A DNA stretch of 64,000 bases from an uncultured Muribaculaceae bacterium (GTDB taxonomy: Bacteria; Bacteroidota; Bacteroidia; Bacteroidales; Muribaculaceae): positions 59,455 to 123,454 of the forward strand of contig CAJULY010000008.1 of NCBI GenBank assembly GCA_910587185.1, read 5' to 3'. A program made the position numbers and the translations under genes. Of the stretch, positions 24,794-34,059 are shown one piece after another. The notes under the pieces were generated by a model. The model searched no databases, was not told the origin of the DNA, and worked only from the letters and a program-made list of their open reading frames with translations. Every line of letters begins with the position of its first letter. Position 1 is the stretch's first letter.

Positions 24794-26431
24794 TTAAGCT
24801 GAGGCTTCCTCCGGAAGATTACGGTTCTTGGCTTTTCGCTTGTTTTTGGTTGCGGAGGAATCCATGTCTTTTTCTTCCTTCAGATCAAGGACATTTCCTG
24901 CGCTATCGACCACCCGGTATTCCAGATAGGCGAGCGACTGGTCAGGGACAATTCGGAATTTACGGCCGAGTTCCAGCCGCCATCGACGATAAGTTGAGAT
25001 AAGACCTTTCTTGAGATATGCGTCAACAAAAGGATGGACATACATGATGAAATCGCTGACATTCAGATCATCGATCAGATAGTGCAGCTTCTCTTTCAAT
25101 GTGTCGGTGAACAGAAGCGACGGACGCACAACGCCTTTCCCGAAACATGACGGACACGTTTCGGTCGTCTCGATGTCGAGAGCGGGACGCACACGCTGGC
25201 GCGTTATCTGCATAAGACCGAATTTCGACAGAGGCAGAATGTTGTGACGCGCGCGGTCGTTGGCCATGATCTCGCGCATGTGGTCATAAAGCGCCTGACG
25301 GTGCTCCGCCTTGACCATGTCTATGAAGTCGATGACGATGATACCGCCCATGTCGCGCAGACGCAGCTGACGCGCTATTTCATCGGCGGCGCGCAGATTG
25401 ACTTCAAGCGCGTTGCTTTCCTGATCCGACGAAGCTTTTGTGCGGTTTCCTGAATTGACATCGATGACATGCAGGGCCTCGGTGTGCTCTATGATGATGT
25501 ATGCGCCTGACTTGAATGAAACGGTCTTGCCGAAAGATGTCTTTATCTGACGGGTGATGTTGAAGTGATCGAAGATAGGCTGTTCGCCTTCGTAGAGTTT
25601 CACTATGTCCGTGCGTTCGGGCGCTATCAGACTCACATAGTTGCGGATCTGTTCGTAGGTCTCGCGGTCGTTGACGTGGATACTTTCAAAATTGGGCGAG
25701 AAGATGTCGCGCAGCATCCCGACGGTGCGGCTCTCTTCCTCGAAGACGAGAGCCGGAGCGGTCGATGAACGGGCTTTTGCGACTGCCTCTTCCCAGTAAC
25801 GTACAAGTGTTTTCATCTCGTTGTTGAGTTCGGCGACACGTTTGCCCTCGGCCGAAGTGCGGATTATGACTCCGAAATTTTTAGGCAGAATGCTTTTGAT
25901 CAGCTGGCGCAGACGCACCTTTTCTTCGGTAGTCTTGATTTTCTGGGAGATGGAAACCTTGTCTGAAAAAGGCATCAGGACCATATAGCGTCCGGTAAGG
26001 GATATTTCGGTGGTCAGACGCGGTCCTTTCGACGAGATTGGTTCTTTGACAATCTGCACGAGCAACTCCTGGCCCTGTTTCAGGCGGTCGGTGATGGAAC
26101 CGTGCTTGTCAATGTCGGGGAGAAGTGTCATTTTCGACACCTGAGGTACAGTGCGCTCTTCCTTGTCGAGCGCTTTTTCCAAAAACGAGCTGTAGGAGGA
26201 AAACTGAGAGCCAAGATCCAGATAATGGAGGAAAGCGTCCTTGTCATAACCCACATTGACGAAGGCGGCATTGAGTCCCGGCATCAGTTTCTTGACCTTT
26301 GCCAGATAAATGTCGCCTACCGCATAAGCCTGATTCCGGGCTTCTTTCTGCAGGGAAACGAGACGCAAGTCTTCAAGAAGAGCTATGGAAATCTCCTCTT
26401 TCTGCACGTCAACAATAAGTTCGCTTTGCAT
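24794..26431 (-). CDS. rng: Ribonuclease E/G family endonuclease
   Basis: 545-aa RNase G-type enzyme that cuts single-stranded RNA during rRNA and mRNA processing. The S1-like domain (about 38-130) is followed by the DNase I-like catalytic region, where HVIDVNSGN (about residue 320) and IVIDFIDM supply the metal-binding Asp residues. The zinc-link CPSCFGKG (about 435) closes the core. It lacks the long RNase E scaffold tail but ends in a short Lys/Arg-rich segment. The upstream leader is unusually structured. Confidence 0.93.
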   Translation of the reverse strand: MQSELIVDVQKEEISIALLEDLRLVSLQKEARNQAYAVGDIYLAKVKKLMPGLNAAFVNVGYDKDAFLHYLDLGSQFSSYSSFLEKALDKEERTVPQVSKMTLLPDIDKHGSITDRLKQGQELLVQIVKEPISSKGPRLTTEISLTGRYMVLMPFSDKVSISQKIKTTEEKVRLRQLIKSILPKNFGVIIRTSAEGKRVAELNNEMKTLVRYWEEAVAKARSSTAPALVFEEESRTVGMLRDIFSPNFESIHVNDRETYEQIRNYVSLIAPERTDIVKLYEGEQPIFDHFNITRQIKTSFGKTVSFKSGAYIIIEHTEALHVIDVNSGNRTKASSDQESNALEVNLRAADEIARQLRLRDMGGIIVIDFIDMVKAEHRQALYDHMREIMANDRARHNILPLSKFGLMQITRQRVRPALDIETTETCPSCFGKGVVRPSLLFTDTLKEKLHYLIDDLNVSDFIMYVHPFVDAYLKKGLISTYRRWRLELGRKFRIVPDQSLAYLEYRVVDSAGNVLDLKEEKDMDSSATKNKRKAKNRNLPEEASA

Positions 26432-26481
26432 TGGCTTGGATTTGATTAAAAGATTTTTCCTTGTAACTGATCCATCCCTCC

Positions 26482-26575
26482 TTGACCGAGGGGGAATGAA
26501 TCGGTCAATTATACAAAGAACAAACTTCGAAGGGCACCGGCTGTTTCTGAGGCCCGGGCCGCAACAAGTTTGTTC
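26482..26575 (-). promoter_or_regulatory. Paired inverted repeats in the leader between rng and the mini ribosomal gene
   Basis: Two nested-scale structures occur. One is TTGACCGA / TCGGTCAA around an 11-nt loop (26482-26508). The other is GAACAAACTT / AAGTTTGTTC (26518-26527 and 26566-26575), enclosing a G+C-rich stretch with GGCCCGGGCC. They lie in what would be the rng 5' leader or the 3' end of the upstream transcript. No T-run follows, so they are not simple terminators. Confidence 0.5.
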
Positions 26576-26623
26576 AGTGTATGTTGACTGACAAAATCAG
26601 CCATAAAGAAAAGTCGGGAAGAT

Positions 26624-26713
26624 TTATTTCTTCTTATGACGATTCTTTTTCAGGCGTTTTTTGCGCTTGTGCGTGGCCATCTTGTGGCCTTTTCTTTTCT
26701 TTCCGCTGGGCAT
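26624..26713 (-). CDS. 29-aa basic ribosomal-type protein (AURKAIP1/COX24 domain)
   Basis: A very short gene reading MPSGKKRKGHKMATHKRKKR and then a Lys/Arg/Asn tail; about half of the residues are Lys or Arg. It matches the small Bacteroidetes proteins of the COX24/mS38-type family thought to bind the small ribosomal subunit. The position between HU and RNase G matches my recollection of related genomes. The start codon is followed directly by this basic run, and the stop is clean. Confidence 0.8.
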   Translation of the reverse strand: MPSGKKRKGHKMATHKRKKRLKKNRHKKK

Positions 26714-26758
26714 TTCTGTTAAATATTAAGTTGATGAAAATATGAACTGACTCAAGGA

Positions 26759-27031
26759 TTATTTAACCTCTTCCATGAACACCTTAGCGGGCTTGAAAGC
26801 GGGGATTTTGTGTTCAGGGATAATGATGGTTGTATTCTTGGAAATATTGCGGGCAGTCTTTTCTGAACGAACTTTGATGATGAAGCTACCGAATCCACGG
26901 AGATAAACGTTTTCACCCTTGGAAAGAGAGTCCTTGACTACATCCATGAACTTCTCTACAGTTGCCAGAACGGCAGCTTTCTCAATGCCAGTGCTTTTGG
27001 CAATTTCGTTAACGATGTCAGCTTTAGTCAT
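26759..27031 (-). CDS. HU-family DNA-binding protein
   Basis: 90-aa nucleoid protein. It has the HU helices (MTKADIVNEIAKSTGIEKAAVLATVEKFMD, split across the N-terminus), VYLRGFGSFIIK and the DNA-clasping arm ARNISKNTTIIIPEHKIPAFKP. A 7-bp hairpin (AGGCTTC / GAAGCCT) lies in its leader about 50 bp upstream. Confidence 0.93.
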   Translation of the reverse strand: MTKADIVNEIAKSTGIEKAAVLATVEKFMDVVKDSLSKGENVYLRGFGSFIIKVRSEKTARNISKNTTIIIPEHKIPAFKPAKVFMEEVK

Positions 27032-27082
27032 TTTTTCTATTTTAATAATATTGTAATTGATACGTTGATTGTCACCAATTTA

Positions 27083-27101
27083 AGGCTTCAGCAGGAAGCC
27101 T
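27083..27101 (-). promoter_or_regulatory. Leader hairpin upstream of the HU gene
   Basis: Stem AGGCTTC / GAAGCCT with a 5-nt loop; no T-run on the minus strand. It probably sits in the HU mRNA 5' leader, where it could affect stability or translation. Confidence 0.35.
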
Positions 27102-27220
27102 GCGCGTTTTGCAAGTGCAAATATCGTACTTTTTTTTCAATTAAGAGCAAAAAGCGTCAAAAAAACTTCAATAATTAGCGCTTTAGCACCATTTTAGCCA
27201 TCAGTCGCCTGACGGTTCGA

Positions 27221-27958
27221 TTATCTCCGACAACCGAGCAGCTCCGCTATCGCCGACATGGAATTAAATTGCCACCGGCAAGCCGAAGCACGGGGAGAGT
27301 CCGGACTGCGGAGGAACTGAATGGCCTCCCAGCCGGCCGAAATTGCACCGGCTATATCGGTTGATGCATTGTCGCCGATCATCAGATGAGCAGAGGGTGA
27401 CGGATAGCCGGATTTCCTCATGGCATACTCGAAAAGACGGACATCAGGCTTTGTGAATCCTATATCGTCAGACAGCACAACAATGTCGAACCACGGTTCA
27501 AGACCGCAATTCCTGATTTTCCTGAACTGGACATCCTTGAATCCGTTGCTCAGACAACCGATTTTCACTCCCGACGAGCGCAGGAACTGCAGCAATTCAA
27601 GACTTCCGGGAATCAGCTCTCGCTCCTCGGCAAGCAGATCGAGATAATAAGTGTCATAGCGGACGGCTGCTTCCGATGCTTCCTCATCTGAGGCTCCCCC
27701 CTCGGCCAAAGGAAGGCGGAAACGCTCCATGCGCAATTTCTCGCGTGTGACCTTTCCCCGGCTGTAGGCATCCCAGAGCGCATGATTGTGACGTTCATAA
27801 ACCTCGGTCCATTCCTCCGGCGAGGGAAACAGACGCGTCAGCAATGGCTCTTCGTGCCATAACCGCTCGAGCGCGCGTCGGCTGTTGGTCAGGAAATCGA
27901 TGACAGTGTCGTCCAGATCGAGCCAGACCACGTCTATGTCGTGATTATCAAATTTCAT
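27221..27958 (-). CDS. HAD-family nucleotidase (YjjG-like)
   Basis: 245-aa HAD phosphatase resembling YjjG, which hydrolyses non-canonical pyrimidine nucleotides. All four motifs are present: DLDDTVIDF (about 14-22), CLSNGF, TKPDVRLF and MIGDNASTDIAGA. A helical cap lies between motifs 1 and 2. Its start overlaps the YhhQ-family transporter gene by 11 bp. Confidence 0.87.
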   Translation of the reverse strand: MKFDNHDIDVVWLDLDDTVIDFLTNSRRALERLWHEEPLLTRLFPSPEEWTEVYERHNHALWDAYSRGKVTREKLRMERFRLPLAEGGASDEEASEAAVRYDTYYLDLLAEERELIPGSLELLQFLRSSGVKIGCLSNGFKDVQFRKIRNCGLEPWFDIVVLSDDIGFTKPDVRLFEYAMRKSGYPSPSAHLMIGDNASTDIAGAISAGWEAIQFLRSPDSPRASACRWQFNSMSAIAELLGCRR

Positions 27959-28664
27959 TTATCTTCCACCATTTATAGGATTTTTCATTATCATCGACGG
28001 CGACGGATCCTTCTATACTCCGCAATCGCTTGACTATACGCAGGGTGACGGGAAGGATCAGTATCTCATAGCATGTTTTCAGAAGCGTCTGGGTCAGTAT
28101 GAGAGTCACGACCGTTGACCATGGCAAAACGCCACCGAAAGCTATCGGGAAAAATATTGCCGAATCGGTCCCTTCCCCAAGAATGGTCGAGACTATAGCC
28201 CGCAGAGAGAAACCTCGGCCATTGTTGCCCGCACGCATTTTCATGCGGCTCATGACGTAGGCATTCACCATCGAACCGCAAATGAAAGCGATGAAACTGG
28301 CGGCGAGGATACGGGGGACTGCACCAAACACAAGCTGCATGGCGCTCTGTCCGGTCCACGCGGCGTCGCCCGGAAGCCAGAGCCCGATCTGAAGGAGCAC
28401 CGTGACAAAGAGATTCATAAGGAAACCGAGCCATATAACAAACCGGGCTCTCGCGAATCCGTAGATCTCCACTATGCAGTCATTTATTATATAGGAGACC
28501 GGAAACACGATGACTCCGGCCGTGATCACGAGCGGGCCAAGTTCAACCGTCTTGATCTCCATAAGATTGGCCACGATCAGACAGACGCAGAAAATGACCG
28601 CCAGAATTAAAAACGTCGGTGAAAAGGCAGGGCGGCAAGCCGCAGTTGAATTGTTCTGATTCAT
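27948..28664 (-). CDS. Queuosine precursor transporter (YhhQ/VUT family)
   Basis: 238-aa integral membrane protein of about six helices. Family features are the early VIVFPVSYIINDCIVEIYG and the later TILGEGTDSAIFFPIAF. Family members import queuine or 7-deazaguanine precursors. It overlaps the HAD gene; only about 40 bp separate it from the glycosyltransferase gene upstream, so no riboswitch fits there. Confidence 0.87.
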   Translation of the reverse strand: MNQNNSTAACRPAFSPTFLILAVIFCVCLIVANLMEIKTVELGPLVITAGVIVFPVSYIINDCIVEIYGFARARFVIWLGFLMNLFVTVLLQIGLWLPGDAAWTGQSAMQLVFGAVPRILAASFIAFICGSMVNAYVMSRMKMRAGNNGRGFSLRAIVSTILGEGTDSAIFFPIAFGGVLPWSTVVTLILTQTLLKTCYEILILPVTLRIVKRLRSIEGSVAVDDNEKSYKWWKINEI

Positions 28665-28705
28665 TGTTCTTGTTTTTTAAGAGGTAGCAAGCACTCTGGT
28701 TAATA

Positions 28706-29812
28706 TTATTTCGGTTTAGGTCCTGAATTCAGGACACGGTTATAGACATCAAGAGTCTGGCGGCTTATGTAATCCCAATCATACGGCGAAAGGTCATAGC
28801 GTCTTCGTCGAGACATCGAGAGTTTTTCCAGCAATTTTCGTGCCAGATCCGCGACATCTCCAACTCTATAGAAATCCTCTTCCTCAAGACAGGCAAGCCG
28901 ATTGGCTTCTATGTCGCTCACGACAACATCCAGTCCGAAGCTCAATGCCTCAAGCAAAGCTATCGGCAGCCCCTCGTGGTAAGAGGTCATAGCGAAAAGA
29001 GCCGCATTATCTACCAACTGCCTTAACTGTTCACCCTGAATGAATCCGGTCAACACTGTTGACGTTTCTTTGGCTTTACGCTTAAGCGATTCTGAGTAGC
29101 TGTCAGGCAGATCGGCGTCTCCGGCAATCACAAGTTTATATCCGAGTTTCGCAACAGGCCCAAACGCATCGATAAGGTCATCGAATCCTTTCTCTTTCAC
29201 GAAGCGACCGACAGACACGATATACCGGCCCGGTGTCAATCCGAGCGCAGTGATATAGGAGGTCTCTGAGGAATGTTTGGGCTGATTGACTCCGTTATGA
29301 ATTACATTTATATCGCTTCTGTTATATTTTCCCGAGATATCACGTTTTATAGCGTCTGAAATAGCTATGACCGCATTACTTCGGGTAACGCCTGCCTTTT
29401 CTCCCAAACGCAAAATTTTCTTCGCCAGGAATCCCCATTTATCCCGATTATAGTCTGCGCCGTGGTGAGTCATGACAATCTTCATTCCCAGCAGCCGCCC
29501 TAAAGGAACAAGCAGTGACGGGCCCATTGCATGAATGTGCAGTATGTCCGGTTTGAGACTGCGGACATAAATGATAGCGAAAAATGTGTGAACTATCGTC
29601 TCGAGATATTTATTGCGGGGCGCATAAATATCCTTGAATCTGACTCCCTCGAATTCAGCAATGCGGTTGGAATCATTTATATATGGTTTCCGTCGTATGA
29701 CCGTCACGTCCGCCCCCATTGCAGTAAGACGGGGATAAAGCTCCCTGCAGTGGGTCTCTATTCCTCCCTGCACATTGGGAAAACCTCTTGTTCCAACGAC
29801 GGCCACTTTCAT
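28706..29812 (-). CDS. Glycosyltransferase family 4 (DUF1972 type)
   Basis: 368-aa GT-B enzyme. The N-terminal VVGTRGFPNVQGGIETHCRELYP is the DUF1972 signature seen in rhamnosyl/galactosyl transferases of EPS loci, and the C-terminal EGLPIALLEALSFGLDVVVSDI is the donor-binding motif. Its ATG overlaps the radical SAM gene stop (ATGA). It is the last EPS gene of the run. Confidence 0.87.
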   Translation of the reverse strand: MKVAVVGTRGFPNVQGGIETHCRELYPRLTAMGADVTVIRRKPYINDSNRIAEFEGVRFKDIYAPRNKYLETIVHTFFAIIYVRSLKPDILHIHAMGPSLLVPLGRLLGMKIVMTHHGADYNRDKWGFLAKKILRLGEKAGVTRSNAVIAISDAIKRDISGKYNRSDINVIHNGVNQPKHSSETSYITALGLTPGRYIVSVGRFVKEKGFDDLIDAFGPVAKLGYKLVIAGDADLPDSYSESLKRKAKETSTVLTGFIQGEQLRQLVDNAALFAMTSYHEGLPIALLEALSFGLDVVVSDIEANRLACLEEEDFYRVGDVADLARKLLEKLSMSRRRRYDLSPYDWDYISRQTLDVYNRVLNSGPKPK

Positions 29813-30849
29813 CTTTCCGGTGTCTTTGGATTGTGATTTTCAAGGCTTAGTTTCATCCCAAGCATTGACCTCATCTTATTTCTGATGACCCATTTCATAG
29901 GGACTGAAATATAGCGGTGCATCACCGGCGAGGCCGTGCCGATCATCCAGCAGTTTTTCGGGCAAGCACTCACGTGGCGGCGCACCTCCTGAGCCCGTTC
30001 ACTGTTCCATATCTCCTCAAATGAATGGGACCGGATATTGCCCATTGACAATTTCCAATACTTATCTTCCATTCCGTTACACGGAAGGACTTCGCCCCAG
30101 GGATCAATGAAGAAATTCATGCTTCCTGCCTCACACGGAAGCAATCTTCGGTTTCCTCTCACATAGTTCATCAGCCCCATGTTGAAATAGGCCCTGAACC
30201 ATGACTTGGGATTTTTTTCTTTCAGTTGTCGTCTGACGAGTTCTTCAAAATCATCGCATATTTTATCCTGCTTTGTCAGGATATTGTCATCCTTATGGAA
30301 ATAGAATGAATTGTGAGTGGCAGCCGTCGCAAACTCCACTCCGAGCGAGCGACTTAACTCATAGAGTCTGAGCATATCGGAAGAATTCCGATCCGAGACC
30401 GTACATCCGAAACCGATATCCTTCAACCCCATTTCCTTCAGTTTTAACAATAAGCCGTATCCTTTTTCAAAACCGCCTATACGTCCCCGTAATTCATCAT
30501 TGACTTCACGAAGTCCTTCTATAGAAATTCTGATCCCTATTTCAGGGAATTTTTCGGCAATCTTTATGACTCTGTTGTCAAACCATCCGGAAGTTGAAAT
30601 CACTATGCGGGGCGCATGTCGGTAACATTCCTCTATGATCTCCGACAAATCTTCTCTGATGAAAGGCTCGCCTCCCGTCAGATTTATGAATTTTAACCGA
30701 GGCAATGAACGTAGGTCCGCTGCTGTAATTTCCTCACGGGCTTCAGTCGGAGACTTCCAGATACCGCACATCTTACAGCGCATAGGGCATCTGTAAGTCA
30801 GGATTATGGAAGCATCCGTAGGCGACTGTATTTTCGTTGACCCGTTCAT
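29809..30849 (-). CDS. Radical SAM protein with SPASM domain
   Basis: 346 aa. The SAM cluster motif CPMRCKMC (C21, C25, C28), the GGE motif TGGEPFI and a C-terminal SPASM-like cysteine set (LPCEAGSM, VLPCNGMED, CPKNC) are all present. Its substrate is unknown; SPASM enzymes mature peptides, and relatives in surface-polysaccharide clusters are uncharacterised. It lies between two glycosyltransferase genes, overlapping one and 48 bp from the other, so it appears to be part of the polysaccharide pathway. Confidence 0.85.
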   Translation of the reverse strand: MNGSTKIQSPTDASIILTYRCPMRCKMCGIWKSPTEAREEITAADLRSLPRLKFINLTGGEPFIREDLSEIIEECYRHAPRIVISTSGWFDNRVIKIAEKFPEIGIRISIEGLREVNDELRGRIGGFEKGYGLLLKLKEMGLKDIGFGCTVSDRNSSDMLRLYELSRSLGVEFATAATHNSFYFHKDDNILTKQDKICDDFEELVRRQLKEKNPKSWFRAYFNMGLMNYVRGNRRLLPCEAGSMNFFIDPWGEVLPCNGMEDKYWKLSMGNIRSHSFEEIWNSERAQEVRRHVSACPKNCWMIGTASPVMHRYISVPMKWVIRNKMRSMLGMKLSLENHNPKTPER

Positions 30850-30897
30850 ATAATAAAAGTTATTATTTTTTTGAGGAGAACTACATTTCTCATAACA

Positions 30898-32013
30898 TCA
30901 AACTTTATAAAGCGCTTTTTGATTCAGGAATATATCGCAGAGGGTGTCGGCGACATTTTTACTCGTAAAACGCCAACGCTCCTTTATGCAATTGCCGTGC
31001 AACTCATCATATTTCTCAATCATCATCTTCATCTCCTCACATCCCCACTCATCCTTCACTATACCCAGATCATATTTTTCCACACGATCGCGAATAAGTG
31101 GAACTTTATTCATCAATACGGGACATCCTGACACTAAGGCTTCAGTTATAGACACCATATTCAGATCTTTCTCTGTATAAACCAAAAGGCCCACAGCATC
31201 CCTCAGGATTTTCGACAGGACAGCATGGTCCCTCTTTCCCATGAACTCAATCCGGTCCGAGCAACCACTCTCTTGCGCTAACTTCTTCAGGTTATCTTTT
31301 TCCGGCCCGTCGCCAACTATTTTCAATCCTACGTTGTAAAAGCCGCACGAGCTTACAAACTGTGCATATTTTTGTATTATGCAATCCACCCGTTTTAGCC
31401 TGACAAGAGATGAGACAACTATAAAATATCCGCTATGTCTTTCGGACGGATAAAATACACTCTCATCAACTCCATGCGAAACAACTCGGTCACTGACGTT
31501 ACGCATAAACCGTCCTGCAAAAGATTGAGCGGACTGAGACATCCCGACAACCGGTATGTCGCTCAGAAACGTTCTGACCACTATCCCGTACCAAATTTTT
31601 GCCGGGATTTTAAAGAACAATCTTTGGAATTTCGCCATCTCCTGCCAAATCAGCAGTTTTTTCGGAGCAACGCGTGCGGCAATCAAAGAGGCTATTGAAA
31701 AAGCTTCGACAGAGATCAGCATGTCGAAATCCGACGAATGCTTTTTAAGATATTTCTTTAAGCCAGTCGGATAAGGTAATAGGGTCGGTTTAAATATCTT
31801 TTTTAATGCCGAAGGGAAATAGATGACATCGAATTCTAAATTTTCAGCTTCTGTCGGCCTGTATTCCTCAGATGTCAGCAATGTGACCCTATGACCGCCC
31901 GAAACAAAACCTCTTGCCATATTATATATGACAGTATCCTGATTGGAGGCGCGCGGAACAATCGCGCCTTCAACGGGAGTGGTCATGATCAGATTCAGAA
32001 TCGCTACTCTCAT
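30898..32013 (-). CDS. Glycosyltransferase family 4
   Basis: 371-aa GT-B enzyme with an N-terminal acceptor lobe, the VSSLVRLKRVD segment and a donor-site region ...NMVSITEALVSGCPVLMN. A+T-rich compared with neighbouring core genes, as expected for a variable EPS locus. The sugar and linkage are unknown. Confidence 0.83.
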   Translation of the reverse strand: MRVAILNLIMTTPVEGAIVPRASNQDTVIYNMARGFVSGGHRVTLLTSEEYRPTEAENLEFDVIYFPSALKKIFKPTLLPYPTGLKKYLKKHSSDFDMLISVEAFSIASLIAARVAPKKLLIWQEMAKFQRLFFKIPAKIWYGIVVRTFLSDIPVVGMSQSAQSFAGRFMRNVSDRVVSHGVDESVFYPSERHSGYFIVVSSLVRLKRVDCIIQKYAQFVSSCGFYNVGLKIVGDGPEKDNLKKLAQESGCSDRIEFMGKRDHAVLSKILRDAVGLLVYTEKDLNMVSITEALVSGCPVLMNKVPLIRDRVEKYDLGIVKDEWGCEEMKMMIEKYDELHGNCIKERWRFTSKNVADTLCDIFLNQKALYKV

Positions 32014-32021
32014 CGCCGCAA

Positions 32022-34058
32022 TCAGGATATGACAGTGAATACTTTGGATACGCTTTGACCTGAGAGAATTTTTTTAAGAGTCGAGCGTCTCATTGTTTTA
32101 GGGACAACGACAAGGAGACATGCATCATGCCTGTCAACTCGATTCTCTATTTCAAAAACGTTTTCAGCCAAGGGCACTCTGACAAAAACATAATTTCCTC
32201 CCGAGGCTGCTGTCTCTATATCTTTTCCAACCGATTTGCCGAGAAGGTCCGCATTGGAAGAGACAGATATTGTCTCCACAGCCTGACCGGCTTCGGCGAA
32301 TGAACCGACAAGTCTATCCAATACCGCTTCCGACCCGCAGAAATCCGCCATGTATATTATCCTGCAATCAGGCACACTCATTATTTTTGTCCGCATACGG
32401 GCCATAGCCTCGTTGTCCGATCCCTCAACAGCTCCGGAATCTATGCCCATGAAAGCCAGATCCATCGGCTGACGTACTTTTACCGACAGCCACATAAGAA
32501 TCAGAGCCAGGAAGGTGACACACACTATCCCGAAGAGCAGCGCCGCAACGACTATCACAATCGATCGCAGAGGCAATCCGGCTTTCTTGACATAGGCCGG
32601 CTGAAAAACATAGCCCACATCGGTGTCGGCATACATTTTCAGGACGGCATTCTCACGCGACTGCACCAGGAACTGATATAATGACGCCTGGAAATTCTGG
32701 TCACGTGCCATCGAGGACAATTCAAATTCCATTGCCGGATATTGATCAAGGCGCGACTTGGCCGCACCTGCTATGCCGAACTGAAAACCGACATCCTTCC
32801 GGGCCTTGGCTGCCAATTTTTCTGAATTCTCTATTATAAGGGAACGCAATGTCGCTAATCGCTCATTAATCAGAATCATCTTCGGATGTTCCGGAGTGGC
32901 TGAACGTTCGAGGTTTTTTCTTTGGGTTATAAGGCGGTTATATGCCACTATATTCGTGTCGCCGAGCGATTCTATCTGCGGGATAAGAGTGTTTCCGTCA
33001 AGATTGCTCCGCAGTGTGGAAACCACGCTGTTGTAATAATCCAACTCGTTGCGGGCGTTCAGGGCCTGCAGTTTCTGTTGCTGTGACAACGCCATCAGTC
33101 CACCCGCTTCGGCCTCGGGAGCGGCCAACGACCGTGACTGACGGTAATCGGCCACTTTTCGTTCGGCCTGTTCAAGTTGTCTGAGCGTTTCGGCAATACG
33201 CTCGTCGTAATACTTTATGGTATTCACAGCCGTTTCATGTATTCTGTCAAGACGTTTGGCATTATATTCCGCCATTATTCCATTGACAATCGCTTTTCCG
33301 AGTTCGGCATCGGGATAATCCAGATCTATCTGGATCACGTCGCTGAGCTTTGTCGCCACGTCAATGGTGACTTGAGAATACAAGGTTGTAGCCACCAAGT
33401 CGTTACCTGCGACATTTACTGTGATGTCGCGATATGGCGAGGAATCGAACAATTCCGTGCGAAGAATCTGAAAATTCCCGAGCGGCGATTTTATCATTGC
33501 CGGCAGAGCAACTCCCTCGACATCCGCGACCGTGCGCCCGAAAAAGCCTTTGGTGATTTTCACATCCGCTTTTCCGTCATCAAGTATTTTGATTCTGACC
33601 TTATAACTTATCGACAGGGTATCGAAATATTCCGCAGGTGCTTCGACTGAGACCGGCGAGTTGCGGAAGAGCATCTTTCGTTTTCCGCTTTGTGACTTGC
33701 CTATATATGAACGGTTAAGATTCAGCGCCTTGACCGTATTTTTCAACACCTCATGGCTACCTATGACCAGAACCTCATTATCAACGGCTGCCGCACTGAA
33801 GCCGCCTACCGAAAACGTCTTCAGCATCTGTGCCATTCCGCCCGAACCTTTTCCGGCAAGCTGCGAACCGGTGGATGTCTCGAGACCTTCCTCCCCTATG
33901 AGCATCTGTGCGCTGACAGGCACCTGTGGAAGAGAGCGGCACACGTAAATGACAGCGCCTGCGACAAAAGCAGCGCAAACCGCAAGATAGACCCACTTCA
34001 ACTGTCGGACAGCCCGGAAAAACCGGCGCATATCTATATTATTTTTATCTCTTTCCAT
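32022..34058 (-). CDS. Wzc-like polysaccharide co-polymerase lacking a kinase P-loop
   Basis: 678-aa Wzz/GumC-type inner-membrane protein. TM1 is at about 21-41 and a long periplasmic region follows with coiled coils (about 280-320 and 390-430). TM2 is at about 493-520. A cytoplasmic domain of about 158 residues then replaces the BY-kinase. That domain has the alternating beta/alpha layout of the kinase but no GxxGxGK[ST] Walker A and no C-terminal Tyr cluster. It probably controls chain length without autokinase activity. It sits 1 bp from the polymerase gene. Confidence 0.83.
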   Translation of the reverse strand: MERDKNNIDMRRFFRAVRQLKWVYLAVCAAFVAGAVIYVCRSLPQVPVSAQMLIGEEGLETSTGSQLAGKGSGGMAQMLKTFSVGGFSAAAVDNEVLVIGSHEVLKNTVKALNLNRSYIGKSQSGKRKMLFRNSPVSVEAPAEYFDTLSISYKVRIKILDDGKADVKITKGFFGRTVADVEGVALPAMIKSPLGNFQILRTELFDSSPYRDITVNVAGNDLVATTLYSQVTIDVATKLSDVIQIDLDYPDAELGKAIVNGIMAEYNAKRLDRIHETAVNTIKYYDERIAETLRQLEQAERKVADYRQSRSLAAPEAEAGGLMALSQQQKLQALNARNELDYYNSVVSTLRSNLDGNTLIPQIESLGDTNIVAYNRLITQRKNLERSATPEHPKMILINERLATLRSLIIENSEKLAAKARKDVGFQFGIAGAAKSRLDQYPAMEFELSSMARDQNFQASLYQFLVQSRENAVLKMYADTDVGYVFQPAYVKKAGLPLRSIVIVVAALLFGIVCVTFLALILMWLSVKVRQPMDLAFMGIDSGAVEGSDNEAMARMRTKIMSVPDCRIIYMADFCGSEAVLDRLVGSFAEAGQAVETISVSSNADLLGKSVGKDIETAASGGNYVFVRVPLAENVFEIENRVDRHDACLLVVVPKTMRRSTLKKILSGQSVSKVFTVIS

Positions 34059-34059
34059 T

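Noticed and set aside
27948..28705. preQ1-type riboswitch before the YhhQ transporter
   Set aside because: Only about 40 bp lie upstream and no suitable stem is visible.
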